From assembly GCF_000835495.1 (NCBI RefSeq), contig NW_015622545.1, positions 4,418,042 to 4,482,041 of the forward strand: a stretch of DNA of 64,000 nt, in the 5' to 3' direction. How positions within the stretch are numbered: position 1 is the stretch's first letter; every line of letters begins with the position of its first letter. Both the position numbers and the translations under genes were made by a program. Positions 13,004 to 23,257 of this stretch are shown here, in pieces. Origin of the DNA: Cladophialophora immunda (Eukaryota > Ascomycota > Eurotiomycetes > Chaetothyriales > Herpotrichiellaceae). The notes beneath the pieces were generated by a model, which saw only the letters and a program-made list of their open reading frames with translations, did not search any database and was not told the DNA's origin.

Positions 13004-13142
13004 GGCGGAAGGTCAAGTCCAGCCCCGGTCGTCGGCTTGGTTGTTATCGATGCAGCGATCAATGGTCGAAGGAATCAATAGATTGATGATGAAGGCATCG
13101 AGGATGGTGTTTATCGCCATATCAATCCCGCACTTCTCCGCG

Positions 13143-13191
13143 CGCACGACCAAACCTGCCGAGGCTCACCATAGCGTGTCTTGGTCGTGCG
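13143..13191. promoter_or_regulatory. 11-bp inverted repeat upstream of the monooxygenase
   Basis: CGCACGACCAA at 13143-13153 is repeated perfectly inverted as TTGGTCGTGCG at 13181-13191, with a 27-bp spacer. It lies 140-188 bp upstream of the monooxygenase ATG. Position and symmetry suggest a dimeric regulator site. No known consensus is claimed. Confidence 0.45.
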
Positions 13192-13248
13192 GAGTGAGGA
13201 GATACAATGACGCGCTGTGGGTGAGCCAGTCACACGGAGTCGTCAGGA

Positions 13249-13262
13249 GATATCTAGATATC
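13249..13262. promoter_or_regulatory. 14-bp perfect palindrome
   Basis: GATATCTAGATATC reads the same on both strands. It lies about 250 bp upstream of the monooxygenase start. It may be a binding site or chance. Confidence 0.3.
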
Positions 13263-14231
13263 ATGCAATTGATGAGGCCACTGGCAGAAGGATACGGCAT
13301 GCCAGTTTTGAAGCAACGTCATGCTTGAATGTGGGACGAGGCCCTGACCGTCGACGGTCCAGCCTGTTTTGTGGCAACCACTCGCTCAGTTTCCTCTGCG
13401 ACATATTTGGTATCGCCCGTCGAATAGGGGGGTTGAATAGTTTGAGCGATTCCTACAAAGTGTTTCAACCGTAAGTAGATAAATTATACAACTCTAAAAC
13501 AGTGACAGAGTCCGTGTATTCACGATAAGCCTTGCCCTCTTTGCGAAGCAAGAGAAGAGGGTCTCGCATAACACGATAGAGGACATTGTGTGTGTGTCTC
13601 ATTTATAGGGGCTGGACAGGTCTTGCCGTTGCAAACAGTAATGAGACGGGAAATGAACGGAAATTGTCCTAAAAGGTGGATGACCGACCATCAAATAACT
13701 TGAGACTTCTTCTTGTGGCTGGCTTGGGGAAAGGTGGAATTGATGTGTTCCGCGCCAGGGAGCACGCCAATTTGATACCAACTTCAATGCTCATGAATCG
13801 ATTTCCGCCCAAGAACTGATTGGGAAAAGTACCAAGCGGAGGTATAGTATGTCCAAGGGTTAGAGTTGTAGGGCCTTGCACGGCTCCTTGGTGACAGAGC
13901 AGGTGGATATCGGCTTTGTGAAGGTCGGGACTACAGTAAGATCGACACACGATGACCTCGCCCCATTATGAACGACGACTCGAATCCCTTCAAGTCGTCA
14001 CTATCCTCCTTTGTGTGGAGTGCTCAGCCTGAGGGGTAAATGGTATACAAAATCTGGCACTTCCAGAGCTCCACACGCAAGATCTCAGGATGGAACCATA
14101 GGTGGGTAAAGCTGGATCGAGCAACACCCCACGCTTTTGGCAAAAGACCATCCCCTTACTTTGTATAGTGTTGTGCGAAATCGGCGTCCTATCGGGACAA
14201 AAGAGATACTCTTTCTGGATCGTCTAATTAT

Positions 14232-14289
14232 GGGAATGCCTACGGGCAGCAAGTTCGACCGCAAGTTCCGCTGACCGCAAGTTCGCTTA
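14232..14289 (+). repeat. Left terminal inverted repeat of the MULE element
   Basis: Starts GGGAATGCCTACGGGCAGCA. It contains the word GACCGCAAGTTC twice in close succession, probable transposase-binding repeats. It matches the right end in 56 of 58 positions, both differences being transitions. Confidence 0.95.
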
Positions 14290-14304
14290 AATGCTTAGCA
14301 GAAG

Positions 14305-14333
14305 CGAACGCCAGCAAATTTGGCTGGCGTTCG
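14305..14333 (+). repeat. Subterminal hairpin in the MULE element
   Basis: CGAACGCCAGC (14305-14315) and GCTGGCGTTCG (14323-14333) are perfect inverted copies around a 7-base loop, just inside the left terminal repeat. No counterpart was noticed at the right end. Confidence 0.7.
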
Positions 14334-14381
14334 TTTTCGATAATCACACAATTAAATATTGAGCAATTCTTGCAATCTAAC

Positions 14382-14425
14382 CTCGCTGTCGCCTGTTTTG
14401 TATAGCCAACCTTAGTGTTGAGATC
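14382..14425 (+). repeat. Left subterminal inverted repeat of the MULE element
   Basis: This roughly 42-bp segment containing TTTGTATAGCCAACCTT is repeated inverted, imperfectly, at 17011-17051 near the right end. The element thus has two nested pairs of inverted repeats. Confidence 0.75.
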
Positions 14426-14518
14426 CTCCTGTTCTGTCTAATGGTTAGTGCCCAATCCTCAGCCTAGCGCGCCAGGCCAGGCTGTCCTAACCACCTCCGC
14501 CGACCTCTTGAGAAGGCT

Positions 14519-17008
14519 ATGAGGGCCTTACCTCCTGGATTCCTTGCCGATCCTGTTACAGACGAGGCGTTCGATACCATTGAAGACTGCTATAAACGCC
14601 TCGTCGGATATTCGCTATCTCAAGGCTTCGACGTTGTCAAAGGCTCTGGTGGAACAAAGCAGTTTCCTGACAGTAGCTTCCTCTATATCTACCACGGCCA
14701 GGGCACGCGGAACTGGCGTAGCCTTAAGGACCACGTTAAGAGGGACGAGAACGGTGTGATCTTGTCAGATCGCCAACGCGAGTTGACTCATATCCGTGGC
14801 ACTAACTGCGGATGGTCCTGTCGTGTGTCCTGGAGGTCAGTTGGTAAGCGGAACAGTGGGATTAAGGCCTTTATCCTTACTGTCAAGTCTCTGCAACATA
14901 CAGGCCACCCATTGAGCGATAACCCTTTGATATTTAAGCGTCATAGAGATCGCCTTGCGGAGTTCCAGGCGGCCCTAGCGCAGGCAAGGCTACACCGATT
15001 CAATACCATGCCGTTCTCTGCTAGTCGCAGGATCCTTGACTCTCACGATTTTAGTGTTGTTTTGACGTCCAAGGAGTACTATAACTTAGTCAGATATAGG
15101 CCTGCTATCAAGGATGATGAAAAGACAATCAATGGCCTCGTTGTTACCTTGCAGGCCGAAGGGTTTATATACGAAACGCGACTACAGGAGGTAGTTAATG
15201 ACACTGGCAGAATAGTCAGTAGGAAATGTCTGCAAATCTGGTTCTCACACCCTAACCTTCTCAAGGCTACCTCTCGATTTGTCGCAGGATCTGTCTGCGT
15301 TATCGATGCGACCTTCAATATAAACAGGCTGAGAATGCCTATGATCGTTGCAGTAGGTGTACTGAACACAGGTAAGACCTTTCCTGTGGCGTTCTCGTTC
15401 TGTCCAAGTGAGAGCCATACCTACTATTCCTTCTTTTGGGAGAGCCTTAAGTCGCACTTGCCAGAGAGTGTTATTCCACCTGCGGTTATCATCTCAGACT
15501 AGGCGAGAGCGATTCTTTCATCGATAACTAAGTCCTTTCCGTCCGCGAGACATCAGATCTGTAGCTGGCACGCCGTCGAGGTAATGAAGGTTAGGTTCCG
15601 TAAGATGGGCCATAAGACTGATCAGATTAGTGGACATGAAAACGCTACGGAAACACTTACTGATCTCGCCTAGGCTTATATCAATGCGGGCACTTAAGAG
15701 GCACTTAAGGCTAGACGGAACGACCTAAGATCGCAACTACTAGAACCTAAATATCTCGATAAATGGCGTAATAAGGAAGACCGAGTTATGGCAGTGTATA
15801 CGTCTGAACTGGCAAATCTCGGCCACCGATCTAGCCAGCGATCTGAGTCCTATCACAACGTAGTTACACAGATAACCAACGGTCAATTGGACCTTGAGAC
15901 AGCGATAAAACGCCTCTATCAAACGGTTAAGGGCGTGATTAAGGAGATCGCAGAACATAAGGATCGCTCGCTTGTAAGTTATCCACGAGGTGCCCAGGGC
16001 GCGGCGTTCCAACACTTACGATTCGCAGTCAGCGACAATGCCCTTAAACAGGTTACGATCGAGTGGTCATTTCTCTACCAACTGAAGGCCTCAGGCGCTA
16101 ACCTCGGCGCCTGTCATTATTCACTACTGAAACAGTTCCTCCTACCTTATAGGCACCACCTTAAACACGCCTGGGAGACTGGCCAGCCTATTCCTCGAAC
16201 GCTCCTACATCCGCGATGATAGCTAGATGGGCCGCAAATCACCTCCCTAGCATGGGTTCCTACCTATCCAAACGTCGAGACTCAAGCGCGTCCGGAACCT
16301 ACAGAATCGATAGTAAATATAAGGAAGATTACACAGATTCGGCAGGCTCTAGAGGACACTGAAAGAGCGCGGTTTAATAGACAACGAGACCGATTACAGA
16401 CACAGATAGAACGGCAGTTAATCGACCTAGGTGAACGACGTCTCCAGGAGCAGGACCTACCTATCAGCGCGCCTGATCCTGTACCTAAGAGAACCTGGAT
16501 AAGGAGGCATGAACACGGCAGATCTACAGAGAGGGCCTTGATCACTGTCGAGATTGGCGAGCGCCAGGAGCGCAGGCAACACCAGGCAGAGAGGCAGGAA
16601 CAGCGCTATCAAGAGGCACTCAATCGACGGCCTAAGAGGCCTCAAGAGGCGTTCATGCACAGCTTTCGATTTACGCCTAGTAGTGTCCAGAACGTCGTTC
16701 AGGCACCACGGCAACATCGACCACCTCCGATTACTATACAAAACACTAGGAAGGAAGAGGTGGAAGATGTGCCAGAGACCCCTCCGCCATCGACCTTGAC
16801 TAGGCTAACACGCCTAGTGCCTCAGACGCCAGATCGGCCACGGCCGCGGCGCAGTCCTTCGCCTGAGGACTCTCCTGAACTGGCCTTGCCACCATCGACA
16901 GCGCCGCCTGCGATCGGTAGTGGCAGAGGTAAACGAGTCCGCAAACGGACTACTAGGCTAGTTGAGGCTAGGCAACAAGGCTTCCTACCTAACTCGCAGG
17001 ACGAGTGA
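14519..17008 (+). pseudogene. MULE transposase with five in-frame stops
   Basis: One uninterrupted frame of about 829 codons, without any frameshift, carries stops at 15500 (TAG), 15671 (TAG), 15695 (TAA), 16217 (TGA) and 16220 (TAG). Each is one C-to-T change from CAG, CAA or CGA, as expected from RIP or cytosine deamination. The N-terminal part resembles the DNA-binding region of fungal MULE transposases. The core contains CVIDATF (first Asp), VIISD (second Asp, next to the first stop) and SQRSESYHN (candidate Glu), the DDE triad of the MULE transposase domain. The C-terminal 260 codons are Arg/Gln/Pro-rich, with GKRVRKRTTR near the end. It is not expected to make active enzyme. Copies elsewhere in the genome could still be intact. 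Confidence 0.88.
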
Positions 17009-17010
17009 GA

Positions 17011-17051
17011 GATCAACACCAAGGTTGGCTATACAAACGGACGGCGACGAG
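17011..17051 (+). repeat. Right subterminal inverted repeat of the MULE element
   Basis: Contains AAGGTTGGCTATACAAA, the inverted counterpart of 14382-14425. It begins just behind the transposase stop codon. Confidence 0.75.
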
Positions 17052-17147
17052 GTCAGGCGGCGGCGAGGTCTAGGAGGAGGGATACGGAGGATGGCGAGCG
17101 GAAATTGCCACTAGCTAAATTAGGTGTAGTTGGCTTCTGCCAAGCAC

Positions 17148-17205
17148 TAAGCGAACTTGCGGCCAGCGGAACTTGCGGTCGAACTTGCTGCCCGTAGACA
17201 TTCCC
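17148..17205 (+). repeat. Right terminal inverted repeat of the MULE element
   Basis: Inverted copy of 14232-14289, ending TGCCCGTAGACATTCCC. It is followed directly by the CTAATTAT target duplication at 17206-17213. Confidence 0.95.
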
Positions 17206-17213
17206 CTAATTAT

Positions 17214-17786
17214 TTGTGACTCTTCCTATTGCGTAAATACATGATTTGAAAATAATACGATGTAAATTTCCGTTTAGGGTTGGTTTCCCGAGGCGGGGAT
17301 GCCCAAATCATTCTAGGGATAAATGCCCGAGATCAAAATTACAGGGACAGTGATAAAGAACTTTGAATAGATAGATCTATAATAAAGTGAAAGGGAAAAC
17401 CGAAGACAGTATCTCATGAAAGTCCGTTACAATATCTAGCCGTCATGAGAAACCAGTGGCTCACCTTGCTGTTCTCGAATACCACATGATAGCGGAGATT
17501 TTGGAGGGGCAGGGAGGGGTAAGCTTCAGGCTCCCGAAGTTGCTACCCTCAGACAAGGCTGCTTGATGACCCCGCGTCCCGCACGAGATATACCATGAAC
17601 GGCGGCATTTTACCTCACCCATACTGTGTTCATAATTGATCGTGGGCTTTACACAAAGCTAATTGTGTCAGTTAGCTCTAAATATCCAAGCCATCACTCC
17701 GCCATTATGGTCATGAACGAAACTACACCCGAAGTCCGAGATATACGAGCTCAACACCGCCCGAAACGTTCGCTGATAACCTCGAT
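17214..17786. other. Right flank of the transposon, no gene seen
   Basis: AT-rich sequence between the MULE element and the beta-trefoil-like frame. It should hold the missing start of that gene, but no ATG-to-exon join keeps frame. Confidence 0.4.
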
Positions 17787-18200
17787 TTGAGCAGCTCCTC
17801 GGGGCCTTTCCCAGGATCTACCTTCATCATCCGCTCTGTCTCGTGCGGACGCTGCCTCTCGCTGTTTGACGGAAGGATTGTGCTAGCCGAACAGAATGGC
17901 CGCGGTTCTATGCACTGGGAGTGCACGGAAAGAGATGGCTGGCTCGGCCTTAAGAATCCAGTCTCTGGCAGGTACATATGTTACTCTGGCAACAAAATGC
18001 TACATTGCTCAGCTGAGCGACAAGGGAAACATGAGTGTTTCGTCGTTCGTCCGATACCGGGAGGGGGGTACATCTTGCTCATGACGTCTTGGGAGAACCT
18101 CTGGGCTGTGGAGATCAAGAAGGAGAATGGAATAGAGGGCTTGGCGACAATCAACAAAGAGATATCTGGCGGGCTTGTTTGGGAATTTATTACGGTTTGA
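17787..18200 (+). CDS. Beta-trefoil/fascin-like conserved fungal protein, start unresolved
   Basis: About 137 residues with the pattern FIIRSVSCGRCLSLFDGRIV, HWECTERDGWLGLKNPVSG and GGYILLMTSWENLWAVEIK, ending GGLVWEFITV. This matches a common family of fungal hypothetical proteins whose repeated beta-hairpins suggest a fascin-like beta-trefoil fold. The annotated left end is a TTG. The same frame is open back to 17682 but contains no ATG, and the nearest ATGs (17707, 17713) are in another frame that stops at 17784. Either an upstream exon exists or the gene has lost its start. The MULE insertion is only about 500 bp upstream, which may have cut its promoter. Function unknown. Confidence 0.6.
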   Translation: MSSSSGPFPGSTFIIRSVSCGRCLSLFDGRIVLAEQNGRGSMHWECTERDGWLGLKNPVSGRYICYSGNKMLHCSAERQGKHECFVVRPIPGGGYILLMTSWENLWAVEIKKENGIEGLATINKEISGGLVWEFITV

Positions 18201-19501
18201 TTCCAGGATCCAATACAGGACTAGGCGTTGGATATATGTTCCGCCGCACCACGAGCTTGGTATTACAGCTTGTCAAGCAAGCGTTACGTTTCCGTACGTA
18301 GTGGAATCGGAGTTGAATTTTGGGAAAGGGAGCTAGCTGCAGAGAACAACAACGTGAAGGATTAGGCATTCTGTTGTACACAATACAGGAGTGGTCAGGA
18401 CTAGTTGATGATATCTATCTCTCTACCTACTCAGAGAGACTTTGGCTATTTATGCTATATACACTTTGGCCTGTTATCTGAAGGCCTTTCCTGAAACCTC
18501 CTCGCCGACAGTCATGCTATTGCAGATCGGCGAGATCAACGGTGTTGAGGTATGTGGAGCGATTAGTGACAGTTGACGTCTCAGGTGGTTTACCGCGGTA
18601 GCGTTCTTGTAGCACCGGAGAATACCCGTTCACCTCGAGCTGAACCGAAAGCTACCTCGATCTCTTCTTTCCAGCCCAGCTTTTTGTCTTTGGACCAGCA
18701 TGTTCTTGACGAACCAAAAGGGGTATTCTCTTCGTTCAAAACAACGTTTCGAAACTGTGCTTGGCTGGACCACCCTCTCACCCTTGAATAGTTGAATTTC
18801 GGAACTAGATATCGAGAGAAAACACGTTCGTGGCATCCAGGTAGCGGAAGGTCTCCTGGTTAGACGCCTTTCGACAGCGCAACGATGCCCATTTGGACGA
18901 GTGGTCGGGAGGAGCTCCCTTCGAGTTCACAGGGAGACAAATGTACAAGTGGCGATTCTGGACTACGGGCCTTAGCAAACTCTAATCAACAAATCAAGCT
19001 CTGATCTTTGATGCCCGGCGGCACCGTATTCGTACCTGAGGTCATCACCTTTGGGATCGTGGTCTGAAGGATTTCCTCTCGGATGGTACGAATTGGTTTA
19101 ACCTCGGATCGTGAACCTGTCTCACCGACTTGAATATTACTTGTTAGGTTGGGCTCCTCAGGTCACATCCATATCAGCAATAACCGAGAAGGGTGCACTA
19201 GTGTCAGGTCTGGGCCCTTCTGGAGCGAGATGGATAGGGAGCTTCAACCTGGGGCTCCATTGTGGGGGGTCCTTTTGCATAGGTCACGACTCCGTTCAGG
19301 CCTCCACAGGCACATTCAGTACTTTGATCACAAAACGAAGAACACCTGAGAAATGAAATCGTGGTTATTCAGATCTGTGAACAGAAACTTGGATTCTCGT
19401 CTGGTCAAATCGGGCGGGTGAGTATATTGGTATCGAGAGGCCTATACACAAGATTGACCAAGAATGGTACTGGGTACGGGCATGAGTGACATGAGATCTA
19501 G
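18201..19501. other. Gene-free stretch between beta-trefoil frame and sugar transporter
   Basis: Two 3' ends face each other here. No coding frame with recognisable content was found. Confidence 0.5.
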
Positions 19502-21374
19502 CTAAGCTTCCTTTTCGGCGACTGAGGTCACCAATTCAGAGCCCTCAACATGAGCTGTCTCATGTTTGGTCCCGGCTTGTGCCCCTGTAGCTTCTGTCGC
19601 GACCCTGCGTAGCGCTTCGTCACCGCTCCCTGCCACTGTGTTGCCCGTATGTAAATCCACGACGAGGTCGTGCGTGCGATGGTCGACGTGGATATCCTCC
19701 GAGTAAACCATAACCTCCTCGGTATCTCCAAAGACAGCCGCGATTTCCTCAAGCGGCACGCCTTTAGTCTCTGGCAGCAGCAGGAAGGCTGCGATGCCAC
19801 CAAGACCTGAAATGATAATGAAGACGAGGAAGAACTTCCAGCCAATGTTCGCAAACGCTGTCGCGGTGACCTGGAGGTAAACGAGATCGGTAAGCGCAAC
19901 AGCAGCAATGGACATTGCCACCCCCTTTGCTCGAAGGTGATTCGGGAAGATTTCGCTGTAGAAGACGACCCCGGCGACGTCGATGCCGCATCCGTAGAAA
20001 AGAAGGAAGATGTAAAACATGGCAACACCAGCCCGCAGCGCTGGAAGGTTGGGCGTGTCGGGAATCGGACTGGCGAAAGTGGCAATGAGAGCGGCTTCTA
20101 TGATCAAGCAAGCACAACAACCGAAGACTCCCGTGAGCATGAGAACTCGTCGGCCCACACGATCCATAATCACTGCGCCTGTAGCAAGGAGTCAGTCCAG
20201 ATCTCGACTTTCTCGATGGCAATTGTCGTTCTTACCTAGAAGATTGGCAGGCGTGCCCATAGTGATCCAACCGCACTGGAGCTTCAACTGATCCAGGGTA
20301 CCATATCCAAGAGCGGCGTACAACGTGGGACCGTAGTTGTTGATGACCAGAACCGCAGTAGACTGCCCGATGAAAGCGAAGCCACAAGCCAGGATAGTAC
20401 GCTTGCGGTATGACTTCTTGAAGAACATCGCCCGGTACGTAGGCGTTAGGGTTCGGTCGAACTCGGCCTGTTTCTGCATCTGGTAAAACTCGCCGCGCGC
20501 ATATTCCTGGTCTGGATCGCCGGGCACTTGATGTAAGTCCATGACGATCTTCCGAGCCTCCTCAACTCGGCCTTTCATCAACAGATACCTTGGAGACTCT
20601 GGCGCCCATGCAATAACAAGCAGCTGGAGAGCTGGGAAAATGAGCGCAAGACCGAGGGGCCCTCGCCACTGCGCGGCAGGATCGTTTTCGACGTAGTAGA
20701 AAGCCAGACCCATATAGGAGGCAAGTGAATAGCCTATGGTGATGCCCATTCCATTCATGCCGACAAAGAATCCTCGCAGTTTGGGCGGTGCCAATTCGGC
20801 CGTATAGACCGGTGCTGGAGAAAAAGTCAGCCTTGCGTTCAGTGAGCTGGGCGTTGTGGATTACGCACTCAGTGCGAGAAAGCCCCATGATCCAGCGCCG
20901 GCGATCAATCGAAATATGATGAACATGGTCGTGTTGACGGATCCGGTCAGACCAGCGCCGCCGATGAGGCTCATGACCGCACAGAATACTGTTCCTGCCT
21001 TCCGTCCCCACCGGTCCATGATGAAGCTTCCGATGATGATGCCCAGAAAAGCTCCGGCCTATGAGGGATTAGAGAACTCGTACATGCCAGTATCGTGGGT
21101 CTCCAACCTGGAAGACACCAGACATGGCACCGATCAGAGAGTCAGCATCGTGGGCCATCTCTCCGGTTTCTGCGTTGATGAGCTTCATGTAGGTCAGGAA
21201 GGACGGTTGTGCGAGGGTGACACCAATGATCGAGGCAGGGTAGCCAAAAGCCAGCTGGCCGCAGCCAGCAATAGCGAAACAGATCAAGAAGTTCCTCCAA
21301 TTCCATTGTCGGTCTTGTCCAAACCCCTTTCCGGTCCTGCCATCTCTGGCATACGTCGTGTTGCGGATCGCCAT
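19502..21374 (-). CDS. MFS sugar/H+ symporter
   Basis: A 570-residue plasma-membrane transporter of the fungal sugar porter family, probably importing a hexose or disaccharide with a proton. Four exons: 21374-21108, 21058-20869, 20814-20236 and 20178-19502. The introns are 49, 54 and 57 bp, and all joins keep frame. Family signatures: DRWGRK after helix 2, TPVYTAELAPPKLRG, PESPRYL at about residue 224, DRVGRR after helix 8, and PETKG near the last helix. Twelve hydrophobic segments can be traced. The long hydrophilic C-terminal tail is usual for fungal members. Five matches to the CreA consensus SYGGRG lie 88-278 bp upstream, suggesting carbon catabolite repression. Substrate not assignable from the sequence alone. 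Confidence 0.93.
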
Positions 21375-21461
21375 GGTACTCCGAAGTTGATGTTGGAAGC
21401 TATCAAACAAGACTTGCGACAAGAAATCGAAGAGATACTAAAGGAAGCTGGGCAAGCGAAA

Positions 21462-21652
21462 CCCCGCTTGAACCATTACCTCGGGCCTTGGGTCTGGCCC
21501 AGGGCTAACCGAAACATTATCGAAAATCCAGCCGAAGTGGCATTGTACCTACTGATATCAGTAAACCGAAACGCAACAGCCTGGGGAAGGTGGGTCTCGC
21601 TACCCCGTAACCTCCCCAGAGCTGGTGGGCCTCCCCCACCGCATTCGCGGGG
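21462..21652 (-). promoter_or_regulatory. Cluster of CreA-like sites upstream of the sugar transporter
   Basis: Five matches to SYGGRG on either strand: 21462-21467, 21581-21586, 21614-21619, 21634-21639 and 21647-21652. The consensus is the known binding core of the carbon catabolite repressor CreA/CRE1. Paired sites close together are the functional arrangement described in other fungi. Assignment here is by consensus only. Confidence 0.45.
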
Positions 21653-22319
21653 CTTCTCCGGGCTGGCCACGCGGTCGGGACCTCCTCAGAACTTGGTGAG
21701 TTTAAGCGATGTCTCAGCATGCCAAATCATTCGCGCATGGGGTCGACAAGAGTCTCGCACAAGACCAAACAAGCTCGTAGAAGCTTCCTCAAGAATCTTG
21801 AATTCGTCACTATGTGGACGCAGAGCCACTGTGCCGGTGGTGGATGTTGTCTTCGTTGCCATCGATTTTCGCGTCGAATTAATGAGACAGAACATGTTCT
21901 GGTCTGTCAATGGTCGGATCAATGCGGCTGCAGTTTCATCCAACTCTATCGAAAGAGCCACCTGAGTATTGGACGAGGTAGCTAGATGCTAGAATTAATC
22001 TGGTGGCTTTTCTCGACCATTGTTCTAACCTCAGTTGAAGCTTAGCTACCATTGAGATTGAAGTGCTTCAATAAAGTTATTTTCATTTCGTCCTGGTCGA
22101 TAAATCTGCTAGTCTCAGTCTTCTTCATTCATCATTCTTGCTGCTGTTGCCACATTCATGGCACACCCTGTGCTTGCATCTGGCGGTATCTTGAGATCCA
22201 CCGGCATCACACAAGTCCTGAGGCCAGAATTCGCCTTTGAAAGTTGTATAATATGGCTCGGGTAGCAGTTAGAGAAGAGCAGCCCTAGAAATGAGAAGGA
22301 TGGGAGAGCAACGAGCTTC
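21653..22319. other. Rest of the transporter upstream region
   Basis: No gene is seen between the CreA-like cluster and the reductase stop codon. The sequence is partly CT-rich. Confidence 0.4.
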
Positions 22320-23257
22320 TCATCGGGGCGGATCCTGAAGAGATCCCATGATTTTGATGTGGTCTGTGCCCGCTTTTATAGCCTCCGTGAAAGCTGATCG
22401 AGCGCCCAGTTTCTCGAGTTGGGTTATGGCCCTGATGGTACAGCCTTTTGGGGATGATATGGACTCTCGAAGCTCGGCCGGATGTGATCCATTCCCGAGG
22501 AGTTTTCCGGTAGCAACGAGACATTGACTCGCCAGTTGTTGAGCCTGCGAGCGGGGCATACCTTCCATGACCGCGGCGTCGAGGATTCCGTCTACACCAA
22601 TCGTCGTCAGAGCTATGCAAGATGCAACTAGAACGTTTGAGAGATTGAGGAGGGAAGGTGCCACGAATGCGACTTTGCCTGCCCGTTCAAAGAGCCATGT
22701 GGTCTGTTGTACCAGCTTGGAGGGAACATCAGGCGAAGGCTCAGCAATTACTGTCATGGACTCTTGGACTTGAGCACCCATATTAGGCACAGCCAGTAAG
22801 ATGAAGGCTTGAGATTTCTCTCCTGCTCCGTAAAGCCTTTCATGGATTTGCTCCTTTGAGATTCCTGCAAGGATACTGATGATCAATTTGCCTCTCAACG
22901 CATTCGACAGGCCGGCTGCGCCGAGGACACTGTCGAGCATGTACGGCTTATGACCTAGAAGCACCACGTTGGCTTCCTCAGCAACCCGAGTATTGTTTCC
23001 AGCAAGGACTTCCATGGCGTCACCTCGTGCGGCAAATCTTGTCTTCAACCGCGCTTGGGACTCTGGACTCCTCACGCTGGCTAGCACTTTCCTCAGTGGA
23101 CTTCGCGATGTGCCCGTTGATCGGAACACAGCTTCAAGCACCGCCGTTGCCATTTTTCCTGGTAGGAAGGTAAGCTAGGGATCAGTGGAGAGCAAGCCTC
23201 GGGGGACTGACCACATCCAATGATACCCAAGACGATCTCATCATCCTGAAGAGCCAT
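22320..23257 (-). CDS. Pyrroline-5-carboxylate reductase family enzyme
   Basis: A 294-residue enzyme that would reduce pyrroline-5-carboxylate to proline with NAD(P)H, the last step of proline synthesis. Exon 1 (23257-23212) encodes MALQDDEIVLGIIGC. A 53-bp intron (23159-23211) joins it to GKMATAVLEAVF and so completes the Rossmann motif GIIGCGKMA. NVVLLGHKPYML and SILAGISKEQI correspond to the usual 'KP' and 'SxxAG' blocks. The C-terminal helical dimerisation region contains a shortened form of the usual motif (SISSPKGCTIRAI, where canonical enzymes have VTSPGGTT). This is a fungal paralogue type that may act on another imine. No transit peptide is evident. Confidence 0.9.

Larger units (their letters stand above)
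13004..14223. other. Monooxygenase promoter region and transposon left flank
   Basis: No gene is supportable. It holds two dyad-symmetric elements (13143-13191 and 13249-13262) listed separately and ends at the target-site duplication of the MULE element. Confidence 0.5.
14232..17205 (+). mobile_element. Mutator-like (MULE) DNA transposon, RIP-damaged
   Basis: A full-length 2,974-bp element. It has 58-bp terminal inverted repeats (14232-14289 and 17148-17205, 2 mismatches). The direct duplication CTAATTAT flanks it at 14224-14231 and 17206-17213, which proves insertion at this site. Inside is a single transposase frame (14519-17008) broken by five stop codons. Subterminal inverted repeats and a hairpin add structure to both ends. 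An 8-bp target duplication is at the short end of the MULE range and is also typical of hAT elements. The assignment to MULE rests on the transposase. Cargo genes were not found. Confidence 0.9.

Noticed and set aside
16538..17008. Separate second gene inside the transposon
   Set aside because: It is in the same frame as the transposase and continuous with it after the stop codons are taken as C-to-T changes, so it is read as the transposase C-terminal region.
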